40,096 nucleotides of DNA from Acidobacteriota bacterium (GTDB taxonomy: Bacteria; Acidobacteriota; Terriglobia; Bryobacterales; Bryobacteraceae), in the NCBI GenBank assembly GCA_016870995.1, contig VFZU01000048.1, positions 1-40,096 of the forward strand. Reading direction: 5' to 3'. Under the pieces are notes generated by a model, which was not told the DNA's origin, ran no database searches, and saw nothing but the letters and a program-made list of their open reading frames with translations. The position numbers and the translations under genes were made by a program. This document shows positions 10,101-18,244 of this stretch, one piece after another. The stretch's first letter is position 1. Each line of letters begins with the position of its first letter.

Positions 10101-10494
10101 CGTCGCTGAAATCCAACGCTTACGCCAGGCACTCCCTCAAGAACTGAGTGCCGCAGCCATCTCCCAAGCCTTCGGCACGCCAAAGCCGACACTCGCAAAT
10201 TCCTATCAACCGCAATTGCTCAGCCTGCGCACCTTCCCGACCTTGATGGGCTACTCAAGCCGTATCCTCGCGGAAAGCTGGGAGTCCTCAAACATCTACT
10301 TTGCTGCGCTCGCCGACGAACTCGGCATGAAGCCAGCAGAGCTCAACGTGCAAATCCCACAGTGGACCAAACTTGCCGTAGAAAAGATTTTCGCAACCCA
10401 CCTTGAAGACTGGCCTGCACTTCTCCGCAGCCTCCGCCTCGTTGGTCAGGAAATGCGACAATCATCCAAACAGACCCAGCAAGGGAGCTACTAA
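7165..10494 (+). CDS. Large secreted protein of unknown function (1109 aa)
   Basis: I do not recognise a named domain. The N-terminus is a clear signal peptide (THCTLFLTVALLSATSLQA then DLRKA). Residues ~25-100 look like helical tetratricopeptide-type repeats (for example KARDLELAGSIRAAEQEY and GAAAAYEKLAA). The rest is alpha-rich with few cysteines and no obvious catalytic motif. It starts at GTG 7165, set by the strong Shine-Dalgarno. The next gene, a VWFA-like protein, begins 6 nt after its stop, and a glycosidase-like gene follows that after another 6 nt, so the three are probably one transcript. A periplasmic or outer-surface scaffold role is guesswork based on TPR-like character and the VWFA neighbour. 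The ORF is certainly coding, given its length and unbroken frame. Confidence 0.8.
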   Translation: MRTHCTLFLTVALLSATSLQADLRKARDLELAGSIRAAEQEYKADGGIAYAEFLERRHHPGAAAAYEKLAASSDANLKRQSLRRLIVLALLEGNKQAAEGHLSKYLAAGGTNLSFSATTRPAASSGLIEIPGPIRSFSRMAALSPDLTPDELLGALARNVVTNGYQAAGNNEGLDQTEYLKLVYRYLSQAKELEKLATTNQTITIEQCDSTQTGELLKVLGYRMRGACGGDLVLETVNASRAFLTIDSGFPLSDLETALKTGKPFAYDYKPTKVPVLYGPTYWNETKEKDKPEQLFIEFFMSDPQLCRLYLGLSKLDASTAEDLKKAMPVQRLRAFSHVLDFFGGMLQIRNGKVAVPGDPRSAAVWTDLLAANPDNGPAFLEKLISKDDGWLAAYFESLSRISGPTLDYLSEPNRLRRFYLALRGKITSPGPARPVFRASTDLMLLTSRLRMEPNGKPHIPGGVENWRNLFINHPHGKYDGKLTKSAQGWKDPDDLLEALFALSRKAVDNEPLKMFLSLSDLNRGRKEPLSSATVDRMIKDWKLLGAQYAALAEMPELSEKSILQFLTAATTLNGIGDIQFRADAVGCFQALEAITQILNRNRLLTVPLDAAFEPILTQIPLAKNPRDLFDAVRASIRNLLKSAGADEKADPQIAMLGLLSGAAKGVEDDTHRVLIAEMQKVFDAQRLVSLKTIFDIDDNLEAPSNGGKTNVALVNRLSGRITDQQPPRSSLSGAERNAMAFGYWVDKHIENERKTNFRAIVDKAGTDPVKLKEARGQLTSFLRDTIVGMAYIHYAPPGAQILFTNPHFVRSHDFLGVQGSNQTWRTTEVFGTGWPSSAGGRLVGSLVSLPYALAEAEQNFLIPTREQALIWGDLVPQMIVSAKVPRYWRVTPAQLHFTSLHYRAGESILAEAALDASLRTKAIAALMRYAPPARSEAVNAYLEAGKVTDALDLVTPSEAFNMAAYMIQANEANTGSPLVAEIQRLRQALPQELSAAAISQAFGTPKPTLANSYQPQLLSLRTFPTLMGYSSRILAESWESSNIYFAALADELGMKPAELNVQIPQWTKLAVEKIFATHLEDWPALLRSLRLVGQEMRQSSKQTQQGSY

Positions 10495-10500
10495 TCATCC

Positions 10501-11484
10501 ATGCGTAAGTTCGCCGCACTTCTTCTCCTCGCCGCTGCCGTTCTCGGCCTCACTCTCTATGCCCAGGATGCGGTTTTCAAAGTTAAGGTCGACATGGTCG
10601 TCCTCAGCTTCACCGTCACCGATTCCAAGGGTAAGTACGTGAACGGTCTCAAGTACACCGATTTCCGGGTGCTTGAGGATGGCATCGTGCAAAAGCTCGC
10701 AACATTCGCTGAAGGAAACCGGCCGCCCGTTCAGATTCTCGATGATGGCTCCACCAAGCCGCTCGCCATCGCGGACAACGCAGCCAAAGAAGGCGAACTC
10801 AAAGGGTCCTCCGACGCGTTCGTCGGCACCAATGTGTTCGTGCTGTTCGACACGTCGAACTACATGTACCGCAGCTTTGTGTATGCCTCGGACGCAATCG
10901 CCGATTTCGTGCGCGGCCTCGACAAGGCCGATTCTGTTGCCGTTTACACGTTCTCGCGCAATCTCACCCGTGCCGCAGATCTGACCCGTGATCGCAACTT
11001 TGCCATCGCCGGCCTGCGTAAGGCAGTCGCGGGCGACGACTCTGCTCTCTACAACGGCCTCCTACTCACTCTCCGCGATGCCGCCAAGGTTCCGGGTCGT
11101 AAGGTCGTCATCGTCTTCTCAAACGGTCCCGACAACGGATCCATGGTCGCCCCCGATGACGTCAGATCTGTTGCCGAAGACGAAGGCATCCCGATCTACG
11201 TGATCTCGACAGCCGAAGTGAACAAAGATCCGATTTCTTCGGGTGTCTTCCGCCGCATCGCTGGTCGCACCGGCGGCAAGGCTTACTTCGCCAAGACCTG
11301 GCAAAAGCAGGTTGAGGCCTTTGAGTCGATTCGCGAAGATCTGGGTAACAGCTACACGATCACTTATTATCCCCAGACGAACCCGAACGATGGCTTCCGC
11401 AAGATTGCCGTCGAGATCAAGTCTGACGCCGCCAAAAAACTCCGCGTCCGTGCACGTCCTGGCTACCGGCCTCGTACCAGCTAA
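10501..11484 (+). CDS. VWFA-related Acidobacteria-type secreted protein
   Basis: Matches the lineage-specific VWFA-related domain family abundant in Acidobacteriota. It has a signal peptide (KFAALLLLAAAVLGLTLYAQ) and then the characteristic segment with VKVDMVVLSFTVTDSKG and FRVLEDGIVQKLATF. A von Willebrand A fold follows, starting at VFVLFDTSNYM. The metal-ion-dependent adhesion site is degenerate: D-T-S-N-Y instead of DxSxS. The C-terminus has the usual ending SYTITYYPQTNPNDGFRKI and RPGYRPR. Proteins of this family are exported and thought to mediate protein-protein or surface interactions, but no function is proven. It sits between the 1109-residue secreted protein and the glycosidase-like gene with 6-nt gaps, which suggests co-expression and perhaps a shared envelope role. 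Confidence 0.85.
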   Translation: MRKFAALLLLAAAVLGLTLYAQDAVFKVKVDMVVLSFTVTDSKGKYVNGLKYTDFRVLEDGIVQKLATFAEGNRPPVQILDDGSTKPLAIADNAAKEGELKGSSDAFVGTNVFVLFDTSNYMYRSFVYASDAIADFVRGLDKADSVAVYTFSRNLTRAADLTRDRNFAIAGLRKAVAGDDSALYNGLLLTLRDAAKVPGRKVVIVFSNGPDNGSMVAPDDVRSVAEDEGIPIYVISTAEVNKDPISSGVFRRIAGRTGGKAYFAKTWQKQVEAFESIREDLGNSYTITYYPQTNPNDGFRKIAVEIKSDAAKKLRVRARPGYRPRTS

Positions 11485-11490
11485 GCCTGA

Positions 11491-13635
11491 ATGCGAAACA
11501 TCCTCACAATCCTCATGGCAGCCAGCTTCTCACTGGCTGCCAAAGATTTTTCAAGAGCCATTCTGAAGGCTCCCGCGGGCAGTATTGCCGCCAGCGTGCT
11601 GAAAGAAGAACTGCAACGTCGCACCGGTGCAAAGCTCAATACAGACCAAAGCCACACAATTACGCTGGCCACCGATGCCTCCCTGCCAAAGGAAGGCTAT
11701 GCTCTGGAGGCGACGGCAAACAACATCCGCATCTTGGCCCGGTCGGAACGCGGTTTGCTCTACGGCGTTGGTGCACTTCTGACGTATGGAACCTGGACAC
11801 CGAACCAGTTTGAAGTCACCCCCACCAAACAGAGCTCCGCCCCAGCTTATCCGTTAAGGGGCCACCAACTCGGCTATCGCTCGACAGCCAACAGCTGGGA
11901 CGCCTGGACGGTTGAACAATACGATCAATACATTCGTGAGCTCGTCTTGCAAGGCGTTAATGCCATCGAAAACATCCCGTTCATGGATGCGCGGCCGAGT
12001 CCCCACTTCAAGGTCGAACGCAGCCGCATGAACCGCGAGATCAGCCGCATCTGCCAGAAGTACAACATTGAGTATTGGGTGTGGCTGCCTGCCGAATTCG
12101 ACCTGAATGACAATTCGAAACGAGCCCCGTTCCTACAGCAGTTTGAAGCAATGGTAGCCGATATGCCAGTGCTCGACGGTGTGTTTGTTCCCGGTGGCGA
12201 CCCTGGCCACAATCCACCCGAACTCGTCATGCCGCTGCTTGAGGATTTATCCAGGAGAACCAGCGCGAAGATCTGGCTTTCACTCCAGGGATTTAACCGC
12301 TCGAAAGAAGATTTCGTTTACGCCTGGATCAGCGACAAGCAACCCAAATGGCTCGGAGGGCTGGTTGCCGGCCCCTCAAGCCCTCCGCTAGCCCGAACGA
12401 GAGAACGGCTCCCTCGCAACTATCCGATTCGACTATACCCGGATATTACTCACAACAAGATCTGCCAGTTTCAAGTTCCTCACTGGGATCAAGCCTACGC
12501 TTTGACTCTCGGCCGGGAAGCGATCAACCCCCGTCCCTTTGAAATGGCAGCGATCCACAATCGCTATGCCGATTCGAGCATTGGTTTCATTACATATAGC
12601 GATGGCGTTCACGACGACCTGAACAAAGCAGTTTTCAATGCGATGGGATGGAACCCCAATCGCGACCCGCGCTCTATTGCAATCGACTATACGAAGTTTC
12701 ACTTCTCATCGATTCAAGCCGAAGAGATCGCTGACGCCATTCTCGCGCTAGAGCGCAACTGGAATGGAGATTTGGTGGCCAACGGCAGCGTCGAGGCAAC
12801 CTTACGCACCTGGAACCAACTCAGCCTGAAACTCCCCCAGTTGAATACGAACTGGCGCTGGCAGATGAATCAGCTCCGCGCAACGTATGACGCCTTCGTG
12901 CGGCGGCGGCTCATCCATGAACGTAAACTTGAGCAGCGAGCCAATGCGATCCTGTTGCGTGAGGACCTCACTCCCTCCGAGGCCATTGCCGAAGCGACGA
13001 AGGTTCTCAAGCAGTGGCCTTTGAAAGATGGCCTCAGAGAAGCTGTCGTGGCTCTTTGTGAGGCACTCTTCCAATCGATTGGCCTGCAAACCAGCGTAGA
13101 GAAGTATCAAGCCAGTGGGGCCGAGCGCGGTGCCATCCTTGACTTCATCGACGCCCCTATCAACAACCGCTTCTGGCTCGAAGATGAGTTCAGCAAGAAC
13201 CCCAGCAAGGGCCGACTTCGAGAAATCGCAACTTGGGAAAACCCTGGCCCGGGCAGCTTTTACGATGACATCGGCCATGAGTTCAAATCACCACATACGG
13301 AGATGGATGAGCGGGACGAACCGCTTTTCTGGTGGCTCGATCAGGGCCGCAGCCGACTGAGACTTTCGGAGCAAACCACCATGTGGCCAGCTCGATTGCG
13401 CTATGAAGGGCTCGACCCAAAAGGAACCTATACCGTGCGCACAGGCGGTCAAGGCCGCCATCTGTTGAGCATCGATGGCAAACCGGTTGCTGGGGATCGC
13501 AAGTTTTCAGTGCCGGCGGAAGCCCTCGCCGATGGGCAGCTTGTACTCACCTTTGAGGTGCCTAAAGACGAGGATCACCTCAACTGGCGGGCAAGGTCGC
13601 GTTTGGCCGAGGTGTGGCTGCTTAAGAAGCCCTAG
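11491..13635 (+). CDS. Secreted glycoside hydrolase-like protein (GH67/GH20-type N-domain)
   Basis: Starts with a signal peptide (RNILTILMAASFSLAA). The first ~140 residues show the alpha/beta domain seen before the barrel in GH20, GH67 and GH84 enzymes: SVLKEELQRRTG, then RSERGLLYGVGALL and YPLRGHQLGYR. A (beta/alpha)8-barrel-like region follows with WVWLPAEFD, DGVFVPGGDPGH and SIGFITYSDGVHDD. A C-terminal beta domain may bind carbohydrate. I cannot assign the catalytic acids or the substrate. An alpha-glucuronidase or hexosaminidase-like activity on plant or microbial polysaccharide is the best guess. ATG follows the VWFA gene by 6 nt. The 3' end overlaps the convergent GGDEF gene by a few bases (stop codons at 13633-13635 and 13632-13634). 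Confidence 0.75.
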   Translation: MRNILTILMAASFSLAAKDFSRAILKAPAGSIAASVLKEELQRRTGAKLNTDQSHTITLATDASLPKEGYALEATANNIRILARSERGLLYGVGALLTYGTWTPNQFEVTPTKQSSAPAYPLRGHQLGYRSTANSWDAWTVEQYDQYIRELVLQGVNAIENIPFMDARPSPHFKVERSRMNREISRICQKYNIEYWVWLPAEFDLNDNSKRAPFLQQFEAMVADMPVLDGVFVPGGDPGHNPPELVMPLLEDLSRRTSAKIWLSLQGFNRSKEDFVYAWISDKQPKWLGGLVAGPSSPPLARTRERLPRNYPIRLYPDITHNKICQFQVPHWDQAYALTLGREAINPRPFEMAAIHNRYADSSIGFITYSDGVHDDLNKAVFNAMGWNPNRDPRSIAIDYTKFHFSSIQAEEIADAILALERNWNGDLVANGSVEATLRTWNQLSLKLPQLNTNWRWQMNQLRATYDAFVRRRLIHERKLEQRANAILLREDLTPSEAIAEATKVLKQWPLKDGLREAVVALCEALFQSIGLQTSVEKYQASGAERGAILDFIDAPINNRFWLEDEFSKNPSKGRLREIATWENPGPGSFYDDIGHEFKSPHTEMDERDEPLFWWLDQGRSRLRLSEQTTMWPARLRYEGLDPKGTYTVRTGGQGRHLLSIDGKPVAGDRKFSVPAEALADGQLVLTFEVPKDEDHLNWRARSRLAEVWLLKKP

Positions 13636-14702
13636 CGAAGCTCAGCCTTTCGTCGATACATCGCCAGGTCTGCTTGTTGCACAAGTTGATCCGCACTTAA
13701 CCCCTGGTTCCAAACACCCATACCAATCGCTGCCTTGACTTCGACCTTGATCGAAGCAACGCCAGGTTACACTTTGATCGGGTAGGTTCCCCAGACCCAT
13801 TGCTCGATCCGCTGCACCATGAGCTCACCTTGAGACCTCATCCCATTGAGCAAAACCAAAAACTCATCTCCACTCCATCTACCCACCAGATCCGATTGAT
13901 GGCAGACCTGACTGAGTTCTGAAGCAAACTGCCTGAGGATCTGATAACCGGCCAGATGACCGTGCGTATCATTGATCGCCTTAAAGCCATTCAGATCGAT
14001 CAACAGCAAGCAAAAGGGTTGGCCGCGTCGAATCCGCAAAGCAAGGTCCCCTTCAAGGCGACGACGATTGGCAAGGCCAGTCAGCGGATCCAGCATTGCC
14101 GCTTGTTCTGTATGTGCCAGACGGCTGCGGTAATTCGACAATTCGACTTCGAGCGCTCGCTTGGTTTGCTCTGTTTCTCTTGTCATTTGTTCCACTGTTT
14201 TCGACATCTCCTCAACACTGGCCATCAGGCTGGCACGCAATCGGGTGACGTCTTCCAGTTCGGCGATGTCTTTGAGCCGCTCGGTTAAGCCCTTCAGATT
14301 CCGATTATGCTTTTGATCCCTTTCTCCTACCGATTCCGCCGTTTTGGCCGCGAGCACCATCAGATCTTTCATCTCCGCTGCCTTTTGACGCAAGTAGTCC
14401 TGCGTACGGTCATGCCAGGCGTGAAGGTGCCTCTCAGCATTCTCCTGAGCCCAAAGGACGTCTGCAGGCATCGATTGCAAGGTAATCGATTGCTCAAGCA
14501 GTCTGAGATTCGCTGCAAGATCTCCGGCACTCTGAGGACACAAACCAGAATTGCAATTTGCCGTTGCCGCAAGCAACCGTTGATAGGAATCGACCAGCGC
14601 TCCCAGCAACTGCTCATCTTGGGAGTCCAAAACGGTTTTTGGGGCAACCACGGGTAGAGTTATCGTCATCCCTGCATCAACCTTGAAACGATTTGAAGGC
14701 AC
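13632..14702 (-). pseudogene. Diguanylate cyclase (GGDEF) gene with in-frame TAA
   Basis: The frame encodes an N-terminal helical region rich in coiled coil and a C-terminal GGDEF domain that would make cyclic di-GMP from two GTP. Visible motifs are LTGLANRRRLEGDL, the metal and nucleotide region LIDLNGFKAINDTHGH, and the active site SGDEF. TAA at 13767-13769 interrupts the domain. The same frame then continues to TAG at 13632-13634 with the usual end of the fold: VEVKAAIGMGVW, then LSADQLVQQADLAMYRRKAE. So a single nonsense change, not a frameshift, splits the gene. The truncated product keeps the active-site loop but loses the last strand and helices, so activity is doubtful. Start is GTG 14702 or ATG 14669. 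No transmembrane segment is seen. Confidence 0.85.
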
Positions 14703-14779
14703 TTTGTCCTATTTGGGTACGGAATAGAACCGGGCAACGCTTGCATTCAGGTGAAATGCTGATAGTCTAATCCCAGACC

Positions 14780-15043
14780 ATGCTTAGCGAAGCCCTCCTG
14801 ATTGCGATTGCAATTGCCGCAGAAGCGGCTGGTTCCGGTCAGCAAAGGCCTGCTTGCAATGCGGTGACGCGAGGCTTAATGTGGCCGGTAGAGGCGAATG
14901 GAAACGGCAAAGTCGCTATTGCGCTATCCAAGCAGGGAGCATTGCAAATCTGTACCAAGGGTCCATGGCGATACCAGTGGACTTCCCCCGTAGTGCACAT
15001 CAAGCAGTTGCAGCAATCTTTAAAGCATCGTTCCGAGGACTAA
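14780..15043 (+). CDS. Small hypothetical protein (87 aa)
   Basis: Small protein with a hydrophobic N-terminus (LSEALLIAIAIAAEAAG) followed by a compact region with RGLMWPVEANGNG, LQICTKGPWRYQWTSP and VHIKQL. The Cys-Thr-x-Gly-x-Trp-Arg-Tyr-x-Trp pattern resembles small conserved proteins I associate with Acidobacteriota, but I know no function. It precedes the next gene on the same strand by 18 nt, so it is probably co-transcribed with it. Confidence 0.6.
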   Translation: MLSEALLIAIAIAAEAAGSGQQRPACNAVTRGLMWPVEANGNGKVAIALSKQGALQICTKGPWRYQWTSPVVHIKQLQQSLKHRSED

Positions 15044-15061
15044 TGCGATCCTAAAGACAGG

Positions 15062-16210
15062 ATGTGGCGCTGGATTCTGCCGATTTTCTGGGCTGGTTTG
15101 GCTTGGGGGCAATTACTTATGCCACCCGACAGCGCGCAAGCTCGTGAGTTGGCCCGCTTCTTCGATTCCGCTGAAGGTGCCAAAGACAAACCTGAAATGC
15201 GCCTTTCCTGCCGGGTCGTCCCCTTCCCTGCCCGGCTCTCCTTTGGCTTTCAGCATTGGACGGGATACGACATCGCCATGCCCGTCAAGCAGTTCGAGAC
15301 GCAGGGACGACAACGTCCGATGGTGATGGCAATCCGTGTCATCCCTCAAATGGTCGGCGCGAAGGCAAGCTACTTCTACTCCAAAGCAGCGTTTCCGCGC
15401 AAAGTGCCTGAGAAATTCTGGTCAATGAGGAATGTGGAGATGAACCTTGGTGGGGGATGGGTAGTTGGAGAAGGCAAGTTCAACGTTTCCCTTTGGGTGA
15501 TGGATTCAAGTGGACGAGGATGCCGCAAAGACTGGAAGGTCGAAGCAAAAGCAACGGGAGTTCCCTTGCGAACAGGCCCAGGAGAAGTCGCCGAGAGCGG
15601 CATGGAAGGCTGGAAGGGTCTTTCTGGCGGTAGCGGCAAGGTCAGCTTGCTGCTCCACGCAGCCCCGATGATGAGACGCCGCGTCATGACCAAGCTTTCC
15701 TCATGGGATCGGGCGGTGTTGATGCAATCCTTGCGAAGTCTGCTCGACACCGGTGGTTTTGCTTCGGCCAACGTAAAGGTCTTCGATTTCGATGGGCGAC
15801 GTGTGATCTTCGAAGCGGAGAATTTCGGCTCTGCGGATTACGAGAGGTTGTCGGATGCGTTGCTTGGCTTAAATCTGGGTACGGTTTCCTATGAAACGCT
15901 GAAGGGTCCAGACGAAGAGCAGTTTCTCGGCAGGCTCATCCGTCAGGAAGTAGATCGTAAGCAGCCGAGCGATGCCGTGGTGTTCCTGGGGCCATCCTGG
16001 CGTTGGGGACAAAAGATTTCGCCGCTACTTCGCGAACTCCGCAGTCAGCTACCAGTGGCCTATTACGTGTCCTTGACACCATGGTTTTCGATTGAGGCAG
16101 ATCTGATCGAAAAGTTCATCAAGGCAGGGCCGAAGGGTAAAGTGCTATCGGTGTATCAGCCAACGGATCTCGCCAAAGCGATTCGAGAAATCAGGGATCG
16201 GCGCAACTAG
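15062..16210 (+). CDS. Secreted protein of unknown function (382 aa)
   Basis: Signal peptide WRWILPIFWAGLAWGQ, then a protein of mixed fold with no recognisable catalytic motif. The middle holds a beta-rich segment (GYDIAMPVKQFETQ, MVMAIRVIPQM). The C-terminal half has an alternating strand/helix pattern (ANVKVFDFDGRRVIFEAENF, SDAVVFLGPSWRWG, VAYYVSLTPWFS, GKVLSVYQPTDLAKAIREI) that resembles VWA-like Rossmann proteins without a clear metal site. It is likely exported and specific to this lineage. It lies between the 87-residue protein and the globin gene. The ORF is long and unbroken, so it is real, but its role is unknown. Confidence 0.75.
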   Translation: MWRWILPIFWAGLAWGQLLMPPDSAQARELARFFDSAEGAKDKPEMRLSCRVVPFPARLSFGFQHWTGYDIAMPVKQFETQGRQRPMVMAIRVIPQMVGAKASYFYSKAAFPRKVPEKFWSMRNVEMNLGGGWVVGEGKFNVSLWVMDSSGRGCRKDWKVEAKATGVPLRTGPGEVAESGMEGWKGLSGGSGKVSLLLHAAPMMRRRVMTKLSSWDRAVLMQSLRSLLDTGGFASANVKVFDFDGRRVIFEAENFGSADYERLSDALLGLNLGTVSYETLKGPDEEQFLGRLIRQEVDRKQPSDAVVFLGPSWRWGQKISPLLRELRSQLPVAYYVSLTPWFSIEADLIEKFIKAGPKGKVLSVYQPTDLAKAIREIRDRRN

Positions 16211-16241
16211 CCTGAGCACTGGTATTTTGGTTAGGCAGCCA

Positions 16242-16646
16242 ATGGATCTGAGCCAACAAGAGAAAGACCTCATCCGGCAGAGTTACGCCAAAGTTGCAGC
16301 GATCAAGGATCAGGCGGGTCAGTTGTTCTACCAGCGCCTCTTCGAGCTTGAGCCCAGCCTGCGTGAGATGTTCCATCGTGCACCGATCGAAACCCAGGCG
16401 ATGAAGCTGATGCAGGTGATTGAATGGGTTGTCGAACGGCTGGATGACGTCAAGAGCCTCCGTGACGAACTCGACAAACTCGGCAAGATCCATGCCGACT
16501 ACGGCGTCAAGGTAGATCACTATCCGATCGTCGGTTCAGCACTGGTGTGGACGCTCAAGAAGGGGCTGGGTTCTGACTTTTCTCCAGAAGCGGAAGAAGC
16601 CTGGATCGAACTTTATACTTATCTTTCTGGCCAGATGGAGCGTTAG
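16242..16646 (+). CDS. Single-domain globin
   Basis: Bacterial haemoglobin of the Vitreoscilla or flavohaemoglobin-head type, binding O2 or NO through haem in the cytosol. Of its 134 residues, the family hallmarks are an N-terminal A-helix (SQQEKDLIRQSYAKV), FYQRLFELEPSLREMF, the proximal haem ligand His84 in the F-helix segment KIHADYGV, and HYPIVGSALVWTL in the G helix. There is no reductase domain. ATG 16242 is preferred over TTG 16227 because it starts at the globin fold boundary. It is followed 23 nt later by an L-lactate permease and then an oxidase-type flavoprotein. A role in oxygen supply or detoxification for oxidative lactate or amino-acid use is a reasonable inference. Confidence 0.88.
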   Translation: MDLSQQEKDLIRQSYAKVAAIKDQAGQLFYQRLFELEPSLREMFHRAPIETQAMKLMQVIEWVVERLDDVKSLRDELDKLGKIHADYGVKVDHYPIVGSALVWTLKKGLGSDFSPEAEEAWIELYTYLSGQMER

Positions 16647-16669
16647 TGTGATGGAATAATGTCCTACAC

Positions 16670-18244
16670 ATGAACAGTACTTGGGAACAGACCTATGAGA
16701 TGGGCGGCCTGGGGTTGTGGGGCAGCGCTCTAATTGCGGCGATTCCGATTTTCGTGCTTCTGGTGATGTTGGGTGCTTTACGCAAGCCAGCCTGGATGGC
16801 GGCTCTTGCCGGCCTGACCTCAGCAATCGGCGTCGCACTACTTGGATACGGAATGCCAGGCAGCATGGCGCTGGGCAGTGTTACCTATGGCATGAGCTTT
16901 GCTCTGTTTCCCATTACGTGGATCATTATCTGGGCGATCGTACTTTACCGGTTGACTCTAGTAACGGGCAAGTTTGAAGTCATCAAGAATTCAATCGCTT
17001 CTCTCACCAACGAACGGCCGCTGCAGGCGTTGCTCATCGCCTTCGCCTTTGGAGCGTTCATCGAGGGTGCCGCAGGCTTCGGCACGCCAGTCGCCGTGGC
17101 AGCCGCGATGCTGGTCGGCGTAGGGTTTGGATCGTTTGAAGCTTCGGCGATCTGTCTGTTAGCCAATACCGCCCCGGTAGCGTTCGGCTCAATCGGGATT
17201 CCGGTGGTGACACTGGCCGGTATCACCGGTTTGCCGCTAGCCGACTTAAGCGGACAGGTGGGCAGGATTTGCGCACCGGTATCGCTGATTGTGCCGGCTT
17301 ACCTAATTGCAGCCACCGAAGGCTTCGCCGTCATGCGACGCGTGCTCTTCCCTTCCCTTTTGTGCGGCGGCGCCTTTGCTGGCGTTCAGTTCGCGGTGTC
17401 CAATTTTCTCGGCGCACAACTTGTTGACATCTTGAGTTCCTTAAGCGCAATCGCTGCTTTGTTGATTTATCTGATTGCTAAGAAGAGTTCGTCTTTGAAT
17501 CTGCCTTTGGGCGAAGTCCTGCATGCCTGGAGCCCATATCTGCTTCTGGTCGGCTGTGTGCTGGTCTGGGGCTATGAACCGATTGCCAAGATGCTTGGCG
17601 CCAGTGCGGTCAAGATTGAATGGCCGGGCCTGCACAATCTGGCGCAACGGATGCCGCCCGTCATGACGAAGGCAACACCCTATGCTGCTATTTTCAACTT
17701 CAACTTCCTGGCCGCATCGGGCACAAGCTGCATGGTGGCAGCTTTCTTAAGCGCAATCGTTCTGGGAGTGAAGCCGAAGCAATTTTTGACCGTAGTGGGC
17801 GAGAGCCTGTTGCAATTGCGAATGCCGACGTTGACGGTTTGCAGTGTGCTCGGGATGGCCTTCCTGATGAACTACTCTGGTGCCACAGGAACCTTGGGCA
17901 TGGCCTTTGCCGGTACCGGGATCTTGTTCCCGTACTTCAGCTCGATGCTGGGATGGTTGGGCGTTTTCCTCACCGGAAGCGACACGAGTGCCAACGCGCT
18001 CTTCGGGAACCTGCAGGTGGTGACCGCAGGCAAACTGGGTCTCGATCCAGTGCTGATGGCGGCATCAAATTCATCGGGCGGTGTCATGGGCAAGATGATC
18101 TCCTTGCAGACGATCGCCGTTGCTGCAGCAGCAACAAAGATGTCGACAGAAGGTCAGGCGAAGCTATTCCGCTTCACTTTTGGACACAGCGTCCTGCTCG
18201 CCAGCGTGATTGGTATCATTACCTTCATCTATTCGAAACTCTAA
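16670..18244 (+). CDS. lldP: L-lactate permease
   Basis: Integral membrane permease of the LctP/LldP family, taking up L-lactate (often also glycolate) with protons. At 524 residues it is close to the usual ~530-560. It has about 12-14 hydrophobic segments and the family signatures FGAFIEGAAGFGTPVAVAAAM, ANTAPVAFGSIGIPV, LTGSDTSANALFGNLQ and AASNSSGGVMGKMIS. It is preceded by the globin gene. Its 3' end overlaps the possible TTG start of the downstream flavoprotein by 35 nt. No lactate dehydrogenase gene is visible in the window, so the catabolic partner must be elsewhere. Confidence 0.92.
   Translation: MNSTWEQTYEMGGLGLWGSALIAAIPIFVLLVMLGALRKPAWMAALAGLTSAIGVALLGYGMPGSMALGSVTYGMSFALFPITWIIIWAIVLYRLTLVTGKFEVIKNSIASLTNERPLQALLIAFAFGAFIEGAAGFGTPVAVAAAMLVGVGFGSFEASAICLLANTAPVAFGSIGIPVVTLAGITGLPLADLSGQVGRICAPVSLIVPAYLIAATEGFAVMRRVLFPSLLCGGAFAGVQFAVSNFLGAQLVDILSSLSAIAALLIYLIAKKSSSLNLPLGEVLHAWSPYLLLVGCVLVWGYEPIAKMLGASAVKIEWPGLHNLAQRMPPVMTKATPYAAIFNFNFLAASGTSCMVAAFLSAIVLGVKPKQFLTVVGESLLQLRMPTLTVCSVLGMAFLMNYSGATGTLGMAFAGTGILFPYFSSMLGWLGVFLTGSDTSANALFGNLQVVTAGKLGLDPVLMAASNSSGGVMGKMISLQTIAVAAAATKMSTEGQAKLFRFTFGHSVLLASVIGIITFIYSKL

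Noticed and set aside
14701-14780. Promoter for the 87-residue protein gene (TTGCAT with TCTAAT)
   Set aside because: Only 3/6 at -35 and 19-nt spacing; too weak to list.
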